Positions 1 through 7,763 of a stretch of 13,171 nt of DNA are shown here, piece by piece. A model generated the notes under the pieces. It saw only the letters and a program-made list of their open reading frames with translations, did no database searches and was not told the origin of the DNA. The number at the start of each line of letters is the position of its first letter. Position 1 is the stretch's first letter. Source of the DNA: Rickettsiales bacterium (GTDB lineage: Bacteria; Pseudomonadota; Alphaproteobacteria; Rickettsiales; UBA1997). The DNA is taken from the NCBI GenBank assembly GCA_031269065.1, contig JAIRWJ010000024.1, positions 1 through 13,171 on the forward strand. The letters run 5' to 3'. A program made the position numbers and the translations under genes.

Positions 1-2868
1 ATTCGGGAACATCCGGTTCTTCTGAACAGAGCCCCTACCCTCCACAGGCTTGGAATTCAGGCCTTCGAGCCGCTGCTCATAGAGGGCAAAGCTATACAGC
101 TCCATCCTCTGGTCTGTAAATCGTTTAACGCAGATTTCGATGGAGACCAGATGGCAGTTCATGTTCCGCTTTCCATAGAGGCTCAGGCTGAAGCTAGAGT
201 TCTTATGATGTCGAACAACAACATATTGAATCCCCAAGATGGAAAACCAAATATTATTCCAAGCCAGGACGTTCTGCTTGGACTCTATTATTTGACCCTT
301 GACCCTGAAGGTGGAAGCTCGGCAAAACCAAAGGCAATCATACCTTCTCTGGATGAGCTGGAACACGCCCTTTTCAAAAAAAGAATTTGTCTGAACGATC
401 CAATAGTGTTCAGATATGGCTTCGAGATCGAAGAAAAGGACGAGGAGTCGGGTGTTCCGAGCGAGATTGAGTACAAAAAGGTTTTCACCACTCCGGGAAG
501 GGTAAAGGTGTTCGAACTTCTTCCAGAAGCCTGCAAGAGGAAATTTGGCTTCTCCATTGTTAACACGGTTATCGGAAAGAAGGAAATATCTAAGATAGTT
601 AATTTAGTTTTTGAGGAAACAGACCAAGACGAGACAGCTCTATTCTGCGACAAAATAATGCAGCTGGGTTTCAAAAGCTCAACTCTCTCCGGCATATCCA
701 TAGGAAAAGATGATATGGTCATTCCTCCGGAGAAGACAAAGCTAATTTCAAAAACCGCAGAGGATGTTAGAAATATCAACGCACAGTACCAGGAGGGTCT
801 GATAACGGCAGGGGAAAGATACAACCGGGTGATCGAAACCTGGGACAACTGTATAAGCCTTGTGAAGAAACTGCTCGTGAACGAAATATCGGTCAACAAA
901 AGTGGAAGCAGCGCAAATTCACTATTTCTTTTCACAACCTCCGGAGCGAGAGGTAATGAAAGTAACATACAGCAAATGTGTGGCATTAGAGGACTATTGG
1001 CTAAGCAGAGCGGCGAGATTATAGAAACGCCGGTTCTATCAAACTTTAAGGAAGGTCTATCGGTTCTGGAATACTTCCTTTCTACCTACACCGGAAGGAA
1101 ATCAATGGTTGACACAGCTCTGAGAACGGCTAACGCTGGCTATCTAACGCGGAGACTAGTTGATGTGGCTCAGGACTGCATAGTCATGGACGAAGATTGC
1201 TATACGGACAAAGGTATAAGTATGGAGGCTAAGGTTGAGAATGGTATCATAAGAATTTCTTTAGCCTCCAAAGTTACAGGACGAACAGCCCTTACTGATG
1301 TTGTGGATCCAGCTGGAGAGATCATTGCCCATGCTGGGGACCTCATCAGCGAAAAAATAGCCAATGCCATAGAAGCAGCGGGAATCAAAAAGGTAATTGT
1401 TAGGTCTGTACTGACCTGTAGACATGAACATGGAGTCTGCGCTAAATGCTATGGAAGGGATTTGACCACCAAAAGACTCGTCAGTGTGGGAGAAGCCGTG
1501 GGCATAGTGGCAGCCCAGGCTGTAGGAGAACCTGGCACCCAGCTGACAATGAATACCAGGCATCTAGGAGGTGCAATGATTAGCGGTACGGAGTCAAATA
1601 TCGTTTCTCCGGAAGATGGTACACTAAGCATAGTAAACATGGAATCCCTAATTAATAGGGATGGGGTTGTCATAGTTATTAGCAGAGACGCCGAGATGGT
1701 AGTCAGCAAAAACGATAAAGTCGTTGCCAAATATAGTCTACCTTTCGGAGCGAAGGTCCTCTGTAAGGACGGAGATAGCGTCAGAAAAGGCGATTTCCTG
1801 TCAGAATGGGATCCCTATAACTATTCCATCATAGCTATGCATGATGGTGTTGTCGAGTTCAGAGACCTAGTCGATGGAATTTCTCTGAAGGAGAAAATAG
1901 ACGAACTAACGGGCATATCCTCCAAGAATATCATAGACTGGAGAAGGTTCAGGAATAAACAAACGATGAAGCCGGCTCTAGTCGTTTCTGGCCAGGGAAA
2001 AACCTCCAGCTATGAACTATCCATAGGCACCGTTCTTAACATAACCAGCGGCCAAGAGGTCAAAGCAGGGGATGTGTTAGCCCGAACCCAGAAGGATTCC
2101 ATAAAGAATAGAGACATAACCGGTGGTCTACCGAGGGTAGCCGAGCTTTTCGAGGCAAGAAAGCCTAAGAACTATGCCGTTATGTCGGCGATAGATGGAA
2201 CGGTAATGTTCGGAGACAAGGACTATAAGACTAGACGAGTTATCACAATTGTTCCGGACAATAAGGAAGAAAGGGAGGTGAACTATATAATCCCTAAGGG
2301 AAAACATTTATTTGTAAAGAGTGGAGACAGGATTAAGAAAGGTGACGATATAATAGACGGAGACAAGGTCCCCCACGATATCCTCAAAATTCTGGGGATA
2401 GAAGCGTTCACAGATTATATGGTGGGAGAAATTCAGAAAGTCTATGAAATGCAGGGTATATCTATTAACGACAAACACATAGAGATTATATTAAATATGA
2501 TGCTTAAGAAAATCGAAATAAATGACCCTGGAGAGACCACGCTGCTGGTTGGTGACACAATGGACAAGAGCGAATTTGAGGAGATAAACAAAAAGGCTTT
2601 TGACGCCGGTATTAGGCCTGCTAAGGGTGAAAATATACTTCTGGGTATAACCCGAGCCTCTCTTCAGAGCAAATCATTTATGTCGGCAGCCTCATTCCAA
2701 GAGACCGTTAAAGTTCTGACAGATGCCTCGGTGAAGGGTAAAATTGACAATCTGGAAGGATTGAAGGAGAACATAATAGTCGGAAAGCTGATTCCGGCTG
2801 GTACCGGTCTGCTTGTCCAGAGAATCCGGGAAGAGGCAAAAAATGAAGTATCCTCCCAAAAACAGTAG
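1..2868 (+). CDS. rpoC: DNA-directed RNA polymerase subunit beta' (5' part outside window)
   Basis: This is the C-terminal 955 residues of the beta' subunit of RNA polymerase, open from base 1 in frame 1, so the start lies upstream of the window. The catalytic Mg-binding motif NADFDGDQM is at bases 127-153. The bridge helix (DTALRTANAGYLTRRLVDVAQD) falls at about 1114-1179. The four zinc-site cysteines are at codons 1198, 1417, 1438 and 1447. After the trigger-loop motif (GEPGTQLTM, about 1525-1551) comes a long insertion of hybrid-motif repeats before TGGLPRVAELFEARKP (about 2116-2163), as in proteobacterial beta' subunits. The C-terminal LGITRASLQ...SAASFQET...GLKENIIVGKLIPAGTG block is complete. 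Oddity: the normally near-invariant MRTFH of the trigger loop reads MNTRH here (bases 1549-1563). The stop is TAG. The next gene on the strand is miaB, 36 bp away, rather than the usual rpsL/rpsG. Confidence 0.98.
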   Translation: MREHPVLLNRAPTLHRLGIQAFEPLLIEGKAIQLHPLVCKSFNADFDGDQMAVHVPLSIEAQAEARVLMMSNNNILNPQDGKPNIIPSQDVLLGLYYLTLDPEGGSSAKPKAIIPSLDELEHALFKKRICLNDPIVFRYGFEIEEKDEESGVPSEIEYKKVFTTPGRVKVFELLPEACKRKFGFSIVNTVIGKKEISKIVNLVFEETDQDETALFCDKIMQLGFKSSTLSGISIGKDDMVIPPEKTKLISKTAEDVRNINAQYQEGLITAGERYNRVIETWDNCISLVKKLLVNEISVNKSGSSANSLFLFTTSGARGNESNIQQMCGIRGLLAKQSGEIIETPVLSNFKEGLSVLEYFLSTYTGRKSMVDTALRTANAGYLTRRLVDVAQDCIVMDEDCYTDKGISMEAKVENGIIRISLASKVTGRTALTDVVDPAGEIIAHAGDLISEKIANAIEAAGIKKVIVRSVLTCRHEHGVCAKCYGRDLTTKRLVSVGEAVGIVAAQAVGEPGTQLTMNTRHLGGAMISGTESNIVSPEDGTLSIVNMESLINRDGVVIVISRDAEMVVSKNDKVVAKYSLPFGAKVLCKDGDSVRKGDFLSEWDPYNYSIIAMHDGVVEFRDLVDGISLKEKIDELTGISSKNIIDWRRFRNKQTMKPALVVSGQGKTSSYELSIGTVLNITSGQEVKAGDVLARTQKDSIKNRDITGGLPRVAELFEARKPKNYAVMSAIDGTVMFGDKDYKTRRVITIVPDNKEEREVNYIIPKGKHLFVKSGDRIKKGDDIIDGDKVPHDILKILGIEAFTDYMVGEIQKVYEMQGISINDKHIEIILNMMLKKIEINDPGETTLLVGDTMDKSEFEEINKKAFDAGIRPAKGENILLGITRASLQSKSFMSAASFQETVKVLTDASVKGKIDNLEGLKENIIVGKLIPAGTGLLVQRIREEAKNEVSSQKQ

Positions 2869-2880
2869 AGCAAGCTACCC

Positions 2881-2903
2881 ACCAGTTCCCGAAGCCAACT
2901 GGT
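2881..2903 (+). promoter_or_regulatory. Hairpin abutting the miaB start codon
   Basis: A perfect 7-bp inverted repeat (ACCAGTT at 2881-2887, AACTGGT at 2897-2903) with a 9-nt loop lies in the rpoC-miaB spacer and ends 1 nt before the miaB ATG. No Shine-Dalgarno-like purine run is visible in this spacer. In the mRNA the stem would occupy the place where a ribosome binding site normally sits. The pairing is seen directly; a role in translation control or in processing of an rpoC-miaB transcript is inference. There is no T-run after it, so a terminator is unlikely. Confidence 0.4.
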
Positions 2904-2904
2904 C

Positions 2905-4272
2905 ATGAAAAAGGTCTTTCTAAGAACATTTGGTTGCCAGGCAAATTTCTATGATTCCGCCAGAATTAAGGATCTGTTTTTGGCTGGCGGCTATGAAATT
3001 ACCGAAAATCTACATGAGGCTGATGTATTCGTTCTGAATACCTGCCATGTGCGCGAAAAATCCGGAGAAAAGGTTTTTTCGGAACTAGGCAGAGTACAGG
3101 ATATAAAAAAAACAAAGATTTCCAAGGGTCAGCGAATGGTGATTGTTGTCACCGGCTGTGTAGCAAAGGTTGAGGGTGGAAATATTTTCAGGAGGATACC
3201 GATGGTGGATGTGGTTCTGGATACAGAAAACTACCATAGAATATGCCAATTCGTTAACGAGATTTTTGCAAGTGGCGAAGATGGAAAAAATGACAAACTT
3301 CTGTTTGTAGACAATTTCCCTAAAGATAAAAAATTCGCCCTACTTCCTCCGCATAGAACAGTGACCGATGTCAGCGAGATGGTAATCGTGCAAGATGGCT
3401 GCGACAAATTCTGCTCCTACTGCAGCGTGCCTTTTAGCCGGGGTAGAGAGTATTCCAGACCAGTAGAGAGTGTTCTAGAGGAAATAAACTATTTAGTGGA
3501 TCAGGGAGTCAAAGAAATCACCCTTTTGGGCCAAAATGTGGATAATTACAATGGTTCTGACAGAACTGGCCGAAGCACTCCACTTAGTGAACTGTTATAC
3601 AAAGTCAATAATATCGGAGCTATAGAAAGAATAAGATATCTGACCAGCTATCCCTCGCAATTTGGTAACAATATGGTGAAGGCCCACCAGAGCCTACCAA
3701 AGCTTATGCCTCTGGTCTATCTGCCTGTTCAGTCTGGATCTAACTCCATACTCAGAGCTATGAACCGGAATTACGGCAGAGAACAGTACCTAGACCTAAT
3801 TCGGAAAATCAGAGATAATGTCAGAGGAATAGCATTTTCCTCCGATTTCATCGTAGGATTTCCCGGAGAGACCGATAGCGATTTTGAAGATACCTTGGAA
3901 CTGGTAGAAAAAATCGGCTACGCCCTGACATTTTCCTTCAAATATAGCCTCAGACCGAACACCGCTGCGGCAAGAATGCCAAATCAGATTCCCGAAGATA
4001 CTAAAGCCGCAAGACTTGAGAAACTCCAGGCCCTTCTGAACAGACAGCAGCTTGATTTTAATTCCAGCTCTGTAGGGAAAATTGTAGATGTTTTGGTTGA
4101 AAACAGTCTTTTGAACAGCGAAAAAAACATGTTTTTTGGCAGGACGCCTCACTACCAGCCAGTCCTTTTCAGTACCAGTGGTTTAAAAGTGAAAGCCGGC
4201 AGTATAGTTGCTGTAAAAATAGAGACTGCCAATCTGAGGACCCTCAGAGGAAAGTTAATCCACGACCAGTGA
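2905..4272 (+). CDS. miaB: tRNA-2-methylthio-N6-dimethylallyladenosine synthase MiaB
   Basis: This radical-SAM methylthiotransferase adds the 2-methylthio group to i6A37 of tRNAs that read UNN codons, using two 4Fe-4S clusters. All signature parts are visible in the 455-aa product. The N-terminal UPF0004 domain has cluster cysteines C11 (TFGCQAN), C47 (NTCHVREKS) and C85 (TGCVAK). The radical-SAM CxxxCxxC has C166, C170 and C173 (DGCDKFCSYC). A C-terminal TRAM domain spans about residues 385-452. The length is normal for MiaB. The start at 2905 is chosen because MKKVFLRTFGCQAN aligns with the family N-terminus. There is no clear ribosome binding site, and a 7-bp hairpin ends 1 nt upstream. 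The gene follows rpoC by 36 bp on the same strand with no terminator between, so co-transcription is likely. The related enzymes RimO and MtaB are less likely given the HVREKS motif and overall order. Confidence 0.95.
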   Translation: MKKVFLRTFGCQANFYDSARIKDLFLAGGYEITENLHEADVFVLNTCHVREKSGEKVFSELGRVQDIKKTKISKGQRMVIVVTGCVAKVEGGNIFRRIPMVDVVLDTENYHRICQFVNEIFASGEDGKNDKLLFVDNFPKDKKFALLPPHRTVTDVSEMVIVQDGCDKFCSYCSVPFSRGREYSRPVESVLEEINYLVDQGVKEITLLGQNVDNYNGSDRTGRSTPLSELLYKVNNIGAIERIRYLTSYPSQFGNNMVKAHQSLPKLMPLVYLPVQSGSNSILRAMNRNYGREQYLDLIRKIRDNVRGIAFSSDFIVGFPGETDSDFEDTLELVEKIGYALTFSFKYSLRPNTAAARMPNQIPEDTKAARLEKLQALLNRQQLDFNSSSVGKIVDVLVENSLLNSEKNMFFGRTPHYQPVLFSTSGLKVKAGSIVAVKIETANLRTLRGKLIHDQ

Positions 4273-4315
4273 GCTCTCCATAACTATTCGATCTCACAGT
4301 TCTCCAGTACTTCGG

Positions 4316-4333
4316 GTAGATTGTCTACTTTTT
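4316..4333 (+). terminator. Weak candidate intrinsic terminator after miaB
   Basis: GTAGA at 4316-4320 and TCTAC at 4324-4328 form a 5-bp stem with a 3-nt loop, followed directly by five T residues (4329-4333), 44 bp after the miaB stop. The stem is short and partly AT, so it would be a weak terminator. A competing pairing (GTCTA 4323-4327 with TAGAC 4337-4341) exists. It is the only T-tailed hairpin I see between miaB and the convergent gene. Confidence 0.35.
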
Positions 4334-4417
4334 CAATAGACTATAGAAAATTCCATCCTTGGACAAAAGCAGTCGAGGAATAGGGAATGGGATAGGAACA
4401 AGAAAGGAGAGGGAAAA

Positions 4418-4489
4418 ATGTGCGAACTCCAGAATCGATGCTATCTAATGGCTTTCATATCTAAAAATTCTATATCTCCGCAGAGATAA
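4418..4489 (+). CDS. Possible 23-residue small ORF
   Basis: An ATG at 4418 is preceded by a strong purine-rich ribosome-binding-like run, AAGGAGAGGG, ending 4-5 nt upstream. It opens a 23-codon frame (MCELQNRCYLMAFISKNSIS...) that stops with TAA inside the 3' end of the convergent cysteine synthase gene. A weak -35/-10 pair (TTGTCT 4321-4326, TATAGA 4342-4347, 15-nt spacer) lies upstream. No homology is recognised. Most of the frame is antisense to a real gene, so it may be fortuitous; it is listed only because its ribosome binding site is better than those of miaB or tkt. Confidence 0.13.
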   Translation: MCELQNRCYLMAFISKNSISPQR

Positions 4490-5439
4490 TTATCTTTAAT
4501 TTCTAATTCCCGGGAATAGTCTGTAGTTAAGTATTTCTTATTATCATCGGCAAATACGGTAGCAAAAACTCCTTTGCCGCCAGTCCTATCTTGTGCCTTT
4601 AGGACACCCAGTACATTTGCCCCTGACGAGATACCGACTCCAAGCCCGAAGACCTTTGCCATCATCTGGGAAACGATTATAGCATCGTCTTCCTCTACCA
4701 CCATAGGAGTACTCAGTTCACCGACCCTAACTATCTCTGGAATGGCCCCATCTCCTATTCCCAATATCTTATGATTTTTCAAATCTCTAGAACCGGATAA
4801 TATGGCAGACGTAGACGGTTCAATTGGAAAAGATTTAAAATCTCTATTCTTTCTCATGAAATAGCTATTTATTCCCATAATAGTTCCCCCTGTACCAACT
4901 CCGGCCGCGAAAAAGTCCAAAGTCCTGCCAAACTTTGACAACTGTTTTTCCAGTTCTGGTGCCGTGCTTGAGTAATGTGCTTCTGAATTATGCTCATTCG
5001 AAAATTGATGGGGCAGAAAATAGCTTCCGTTTTTCTTTGCCTCCTCGTCAGCTAATTCTATGCTGCCCACAAAACCACCCTCCTTCTCTGTAACTAGTCT
5101 CAGTTCAGCTCCAAAATTTCGCATTAAAATTTTTCTCTCTTCGCTCATCCACTCTGGCATAAAAATTTTAACCCTGTGCCCCAAGAATCTTCCGATGGCA
5201 CAGAAAGCTATGCCAGTATTGCCACTAGTTGCCTCCACTATGATACTATCCCCATTTATCGTCCCCAGTTCATATGCCCTTTTCAGAATATAAAAGGCAA
5301 TCCTATCTTTTATGCTACCTGTATAATTATAATATTCGGCTTTTCCATATATTTTTCTAACATCTCCCTTATATTTCAGAGTTATTTCCATTAGTGGTGT
5401 ATTTCCAACCAGAGGTTCCAGCTCCTTAAATTTATCCAT
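4441..5439 (-). CDS. PLP-dependent cysteine synthase family protein
   Basis: This is a fold-type II PLP enzyme of the cysteine synthase/cystathionine beta-synthase family (332 aa). Such enzymes usually exchange the O-acetyl group of O-acetylserine for sulfide to make cysteine. Visible motifs are the PLP lysine K44 in TGSIKDR, the substrate loop TSGNTG (71-76), the phosphate-binding GVGTGGT (180-186), the GIGDGAIPE segment, and GISSGAN carrying the serine that contacts the pyridine nitrogen. The lysine motif reads YNYTGSIKDR rather than the NPGGSVKDR of typical CysK. Together with PEWMSEERK this resembles, from memory, a subfamily common in anaerobic Firmicutes, so the exact substrate (CysK, CysM or a relative) is uncertain and lateral origin is possible. 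ATG start at 5437-5439, weak ribosome binding site, TAG stop. It diverges from tkt across an AT-rich, palindrome-rich control region. Confidence 0.9.
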   Translation of the reverse strand: MDKFKELEPLVGNTPLMEITLKYKGDVRKIYGKAEYYNYTGSIKDRIAFYILKRAYELGTINGDSIIVEATSGNTGIAFCAIGRFLGHRVKIFMPEWMSEERKILMRNFGAELRLVTEKEGGFVGSIELADEEAKKNGSYFLPHQFSNEHNSEAHYSSTAPELEKQLSKFGRTLDFFAAGVGTGGTIMGINSYFMRKNRDFKSFPIEPSTSAILSGSRDLKNHKILGIGDGAIPEIVRVGELSTPMVVEEDDAIIVSQMMAKVFGLGVGISSGANVLGVLKAQDRTGGKGVFATVFADDNKKYLTTDYSRELEIKDNYLCGDIEFLDMKAIR

Positions 5440-5468
5440 AAAACCGGCATACTATTTAAATTAAAGGT

Positions 5469-5496
5469 ATAATGCATTATTAAAATATAAAGTCAA
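5469..5496 (-). promoter_or_regulatory. Predicted sigma70-type promoter of the cysteine synthase gene
   Basis: On the minus strand TTGACT (5496-5491) and CATTAT (5474-5469) are separated by 16 nt and sit about 30 bp before the ATG, giving a short leader. The -10 overlaps a perfect 12-bp palindrome (5469-5480). The plus strand also reads a perfect TATAAT at 5468-5473, but no matching -35 was found for it. Confidence 0.45.
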
Positions 5497-5515
5497 TAAT
5501 TTTAATTAAAATTAT
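5496..5515. promoter_or_regulatory. 20-bp perfect AT palindrome, possible operator
   Basis: A perfect palindrome centred between 5505 and 5506 (core TTTTAATTAAAA) abuts the predicted -35 of the cysteine synthase promoter. Its position suits a repressor or activator site. It consists only of A and T, so chance palindromy is more likely than in mixed sequence. Confidence 0.3.
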
Positions 5516-5518
5516 AAT

Positions 5519-5551
5519 TATTTCATAAAAATTTATAATTTTTATGAAATA
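5519..5551. repeat. 14-bp perfect inverted repeat with 5-nt loop in a divergent promoter region
   Basis: The arms 5519-5532 and 5538-5551 (core ATTTCATAAAAAT and its complement) are perfect inverted repeats around TTATA. The site lies between two divergent genes, so no gene ends here and a terminator has no obvious purpose. A dyad operator or a DNA cruciform or bending element is more natural. It sits between the cysteine synthase promoter and the tkt promoter and could serve either. Confidence 0.5.
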
Positions 5552-5664
5552 TCATGTTTAAATTTAATGCAGGTAAGGCAAAAATAACTTCTAGTTTTTT
5601 GACTGAGTGTTTTTATGCCAGCTATCTCGTATTTCCGGAATAACCTGGAACGTACCGTACAATG

Positions 5665-5692
5665 TTGCTATTTGCCGAGTCATATCTATAAT
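5665..5692 (+). promoter_or_regulatory. Predicted sigma70-type promoter of tkt
   Basis: TTGCTA (5665-5670) and a perfect TATAAT (5687-5692) with a 16-nt spacer predict transcription from about base 5699. That gives a leader of about 22 nt before the ATG at 5721. It rules against the in-frame ATG at 5607, which would lie upstream of the transcript start. Confidence 0.55.
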
Positions 5693-5720
5693 ACGTCTGC
5701 TACGAAAAATTCTTAGGGGT

Positions 5721-7757
5721 ATGATCGATAAAAATCTTAAGACCATGGCAAATGCTGTCCGCTGCCTGTCCATGGAGGCCATAGCGAAGGCTAATTCTGG
5801 CCACCCAGGGCTCCCCCTGGGATTTGCCGATGTGGCAACAGTGTTGTTCTCAAAGTATCTAAAATTTTCACCTAGAAATCCTAAATGGATTAGCCGAGAC
5901 CGATTTATACTGTCTGCTGGTCACGGCTCTATGCTACTCTATTCGCTTCTATATCTGACGGGCTATGATGACTGTGATCTAGAGGAGATAAAAAATTTCA
6001 GACAGATGGGCTACAAGACCACAGGCCACCCAGAATATGGGCATCTGGTGGGAGTGGAGACAACCACAGGCCCTCTAGGCCAGGGTGTGGCAAATGCTGT
6101 CGGCATGGCTCTGGGGGAAAGACATTTTAATGCCAAATTCTCTGGACTCGTAGACTATAAAATCTACTGTATGGTGGGCGATGGCTGTCTTATGGAGGGC
6201 CTGAGCTACGAGTCACTTTCTCTGGCCGGTAGTCTGGGTCTAAAAAATCTGATAGTGCTCTGGGATAACAATGAGATAACTATAGACGGCAGCACGTCGA
6301 TCACAAGAAATGAGAACATGCGGATGAGAATGGAGTCCATAGATTTCTCCTATCTGGAAGCCAATGGCCATGACCATCGTTCCATAGAAAATGCTCTGGA
6401 GAAAGCACAGAGGAGCGATAAGCCAGTCTTCATATCCTTCAAGACGAAAATAGGATTTGCCTCACCGAAGGAGGGAACTAGCAAATGCCACGGCTCTCCT
6501 ATGACGCCAGAAGAAATAGCGGAGACAAAGAAGAATCTTGGCTGTGGAGAATGGAAAGAGTTTGAAATTCCAGAGGAGGTACTGGAACTCTGGCAGGCTG
6601 TCGGCAGAAGGGGGGATGATATGTTTATAGAATGGGACCAAAGATACTCTGGGTCCGAAGAACTCGGAAAATTCAGAAAGATCACAGATTTTACGGAATC
6701 GGATAGTCTTTGGGTCAGAGACTTACAGAATTTCAGGACTAGTGTCATAGCTGAGGCTCCCACCGAGGCCACCAGAAAATCGTCCCAGAGAGTGTTGGAG
6801 GTCCTAACTAGAAATCTAGATGGAATTCTTGGAGGAAGCGCGGATCTGACGGGTCCAGTGATGACTGACACTCCGAGCCTAGCTGAAAGAATAACAAAAA
6901 ACTCCTATGGAGGACGCTATATAAACTATGGTGTACGGGAACATGCCATGGCTGGCATAATGAATGGCCTTGCTCTCTGCGGCCTGACGCCCTATGGTGG
7001 GACATTCCTATGCTTTTCAGACTATGAAAGACCAGCGATAAGACTGGCAGCAATGATGAAACTGCCCTGTTTGTTTATTCTGACCCATGACAGCATTGGA
7101 CTGGGCGAAGATGGCCCGACCCATCAGCCAATTGAACATCTAGCAAGCCTGCGAGCCATTCCGAATTTAAATGTTTTTAGACCGGCAGACATTCAGGAGG
7201 CCGTGGATTGCTATGAAATTGCTCTAAAAACTCGGAGCACCCCATCGGCTCTGATTTTTTCTAGACAAGCCACTCCCTTTCTGGATGGGAAGAAAATAGG
7301 AGGTAATCTGGCGGAAAGAGGTGCCTATGTTCTTGTAGAGGACCAGAAAGCTCTAGTGACCCTTATAGCCACCGGCACAGAAGTTGCCATTGCTCTTGAG
7401 GTTCGCGAAGAGCTCGGTGGCTATGGCTTCCCTTCAAGGGTCGTGTCTGCACCTTGCCTGGATATTTTTGAAAAGCAGGACGAGGAATATAAACAGAATA
7501 TACTAGGTCGGCAGACTCTAAGAATTGCCATCGAGGCAGCTGGACCCCAGGGATGGCATAGATATATAGGAGACAGAGGGATGTTTTTTGGAGTTGAATA
7601 CGACAGTTTTGGTCTGTCTGCCCCGGCTGATGAGATCTATGAACACTTTGGAATTACCCGGGAAAGAATTAGTGCTGAAATTCTCAGACGAATCAGCACA
7701 GATATTCTAGCAGGAGTAGTCAAAGTCAAAAAACTCCACGAGAATAACAACAAATAG
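5721..7757 (+). CDS. tkt: Transketolase
   Basis: Thiamine-diphosphate enzyme of the non-oxidative pentose phosphate pathway, moving two-carbon ketol units between sugar phosphates. The 678-aa product starting MIDKNLKTMANAVRCLSMEAI matches the family length and N-terminus (ANAIRxLSMDA, then AxSGHPGxPxG). The open frame runs back to 5607, but the predicted tkt promoter lies inside that extension. The ThDP-Mg motif GDGCLMEG...DNN is at about residues 152-180. GPLGQGVANAVGMA, the GVREHAMAGIMNG segment of the pyrimidine domain, and HDSIGLGEDGPTHQPIEHL are also present, so both ThDP-binding domains and the C-terminal domain are intact. AGGGG lies right next to the ATG, which is tight for a ribosome binding site; the ATG at 5745 is a less likely alternative. 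TAG stop. The gene ends only 6 bp from the convergent lipoprotein gene, with no terminator between. Confidence 0.96.
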   Translation: MIDKNLKTMANAVRCLSMEAIAKANSGHPGLPLGFADVATVLFSKYLKFSPRNPKWISRDRFILSAGHGSMLLYSLLYLTGYDDCDLEEIKNFRQMGYKTTGHPEYGHLVGVETTTGPLGQGVANAVGMALGERHFNAKFSGLVDYKIYCMVGDGCLMEGLSYESLSLAGSLGLKNLIVLWDNNEITIDGSTSITRNENMRMRMESIDFSYLEANGHDHRSIENALEKAQRSDKPVFISFKTKIGFASPKEGTSKCHGSPMTPEEIAETKKNLGCGEWKEFEIPEEVLELWQAVGRRGDDMFIEWDQRYSGSEELGKFRKITDFTESDSLWVRDLQNFRTSVIAEAPTEATRKSSQRVLEVLTRNLDGILGGSADLTGPVMTDTPSLAERITKNSYGGRYINYGVREHAMAGIMNGLALCGLTPYGGTFLCFSDYERPAIRLAAMMKLPCLFILTHDSIGLGEDGPTHQPIEHLASLRAIPNLNVFRPADIQEAVDCYEIALKTRSTPSALIFSRQATPFLDGKKIGGNLAERGAYVLVEDQKALVTLIATGTEVAIALEVREELGGYGFPSRVVSAPCLDIFEKQDEEYKQNILGRQTLRIAIEAAGPQGWHRYIGDRGMFFGVEYDSFGLSAPADEIYEHFGITRERISAEILRRISTDILAGVVKVKKLHENNNK

Positions 7758-7763
7758 TGACAG

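Noticed and set aside
288..986. 232-codon minus-strand frame inside rpoC
   Set aside because: It is an antisense shadow of a conserved rpoC segment and shows no recognisable domain or ribosome binding site.
5607..5720. N-terminal extension of transketolase from the ATG at 5607
   Set aside because: The added 38 residues have no family counterpart, and the perfect -10 of the tkt promoter (5687-5692) lies inside them. The ATG at 5721 matches the family N-terminus.
7758..7763. Expected terminator between convergent tkt and the lipoprotein gene
   Set aside because: Only 6 bp separate the stops and no T-tailed hairpin was seen, so the transcripts probably overlap; nothing is claimed beyond that.
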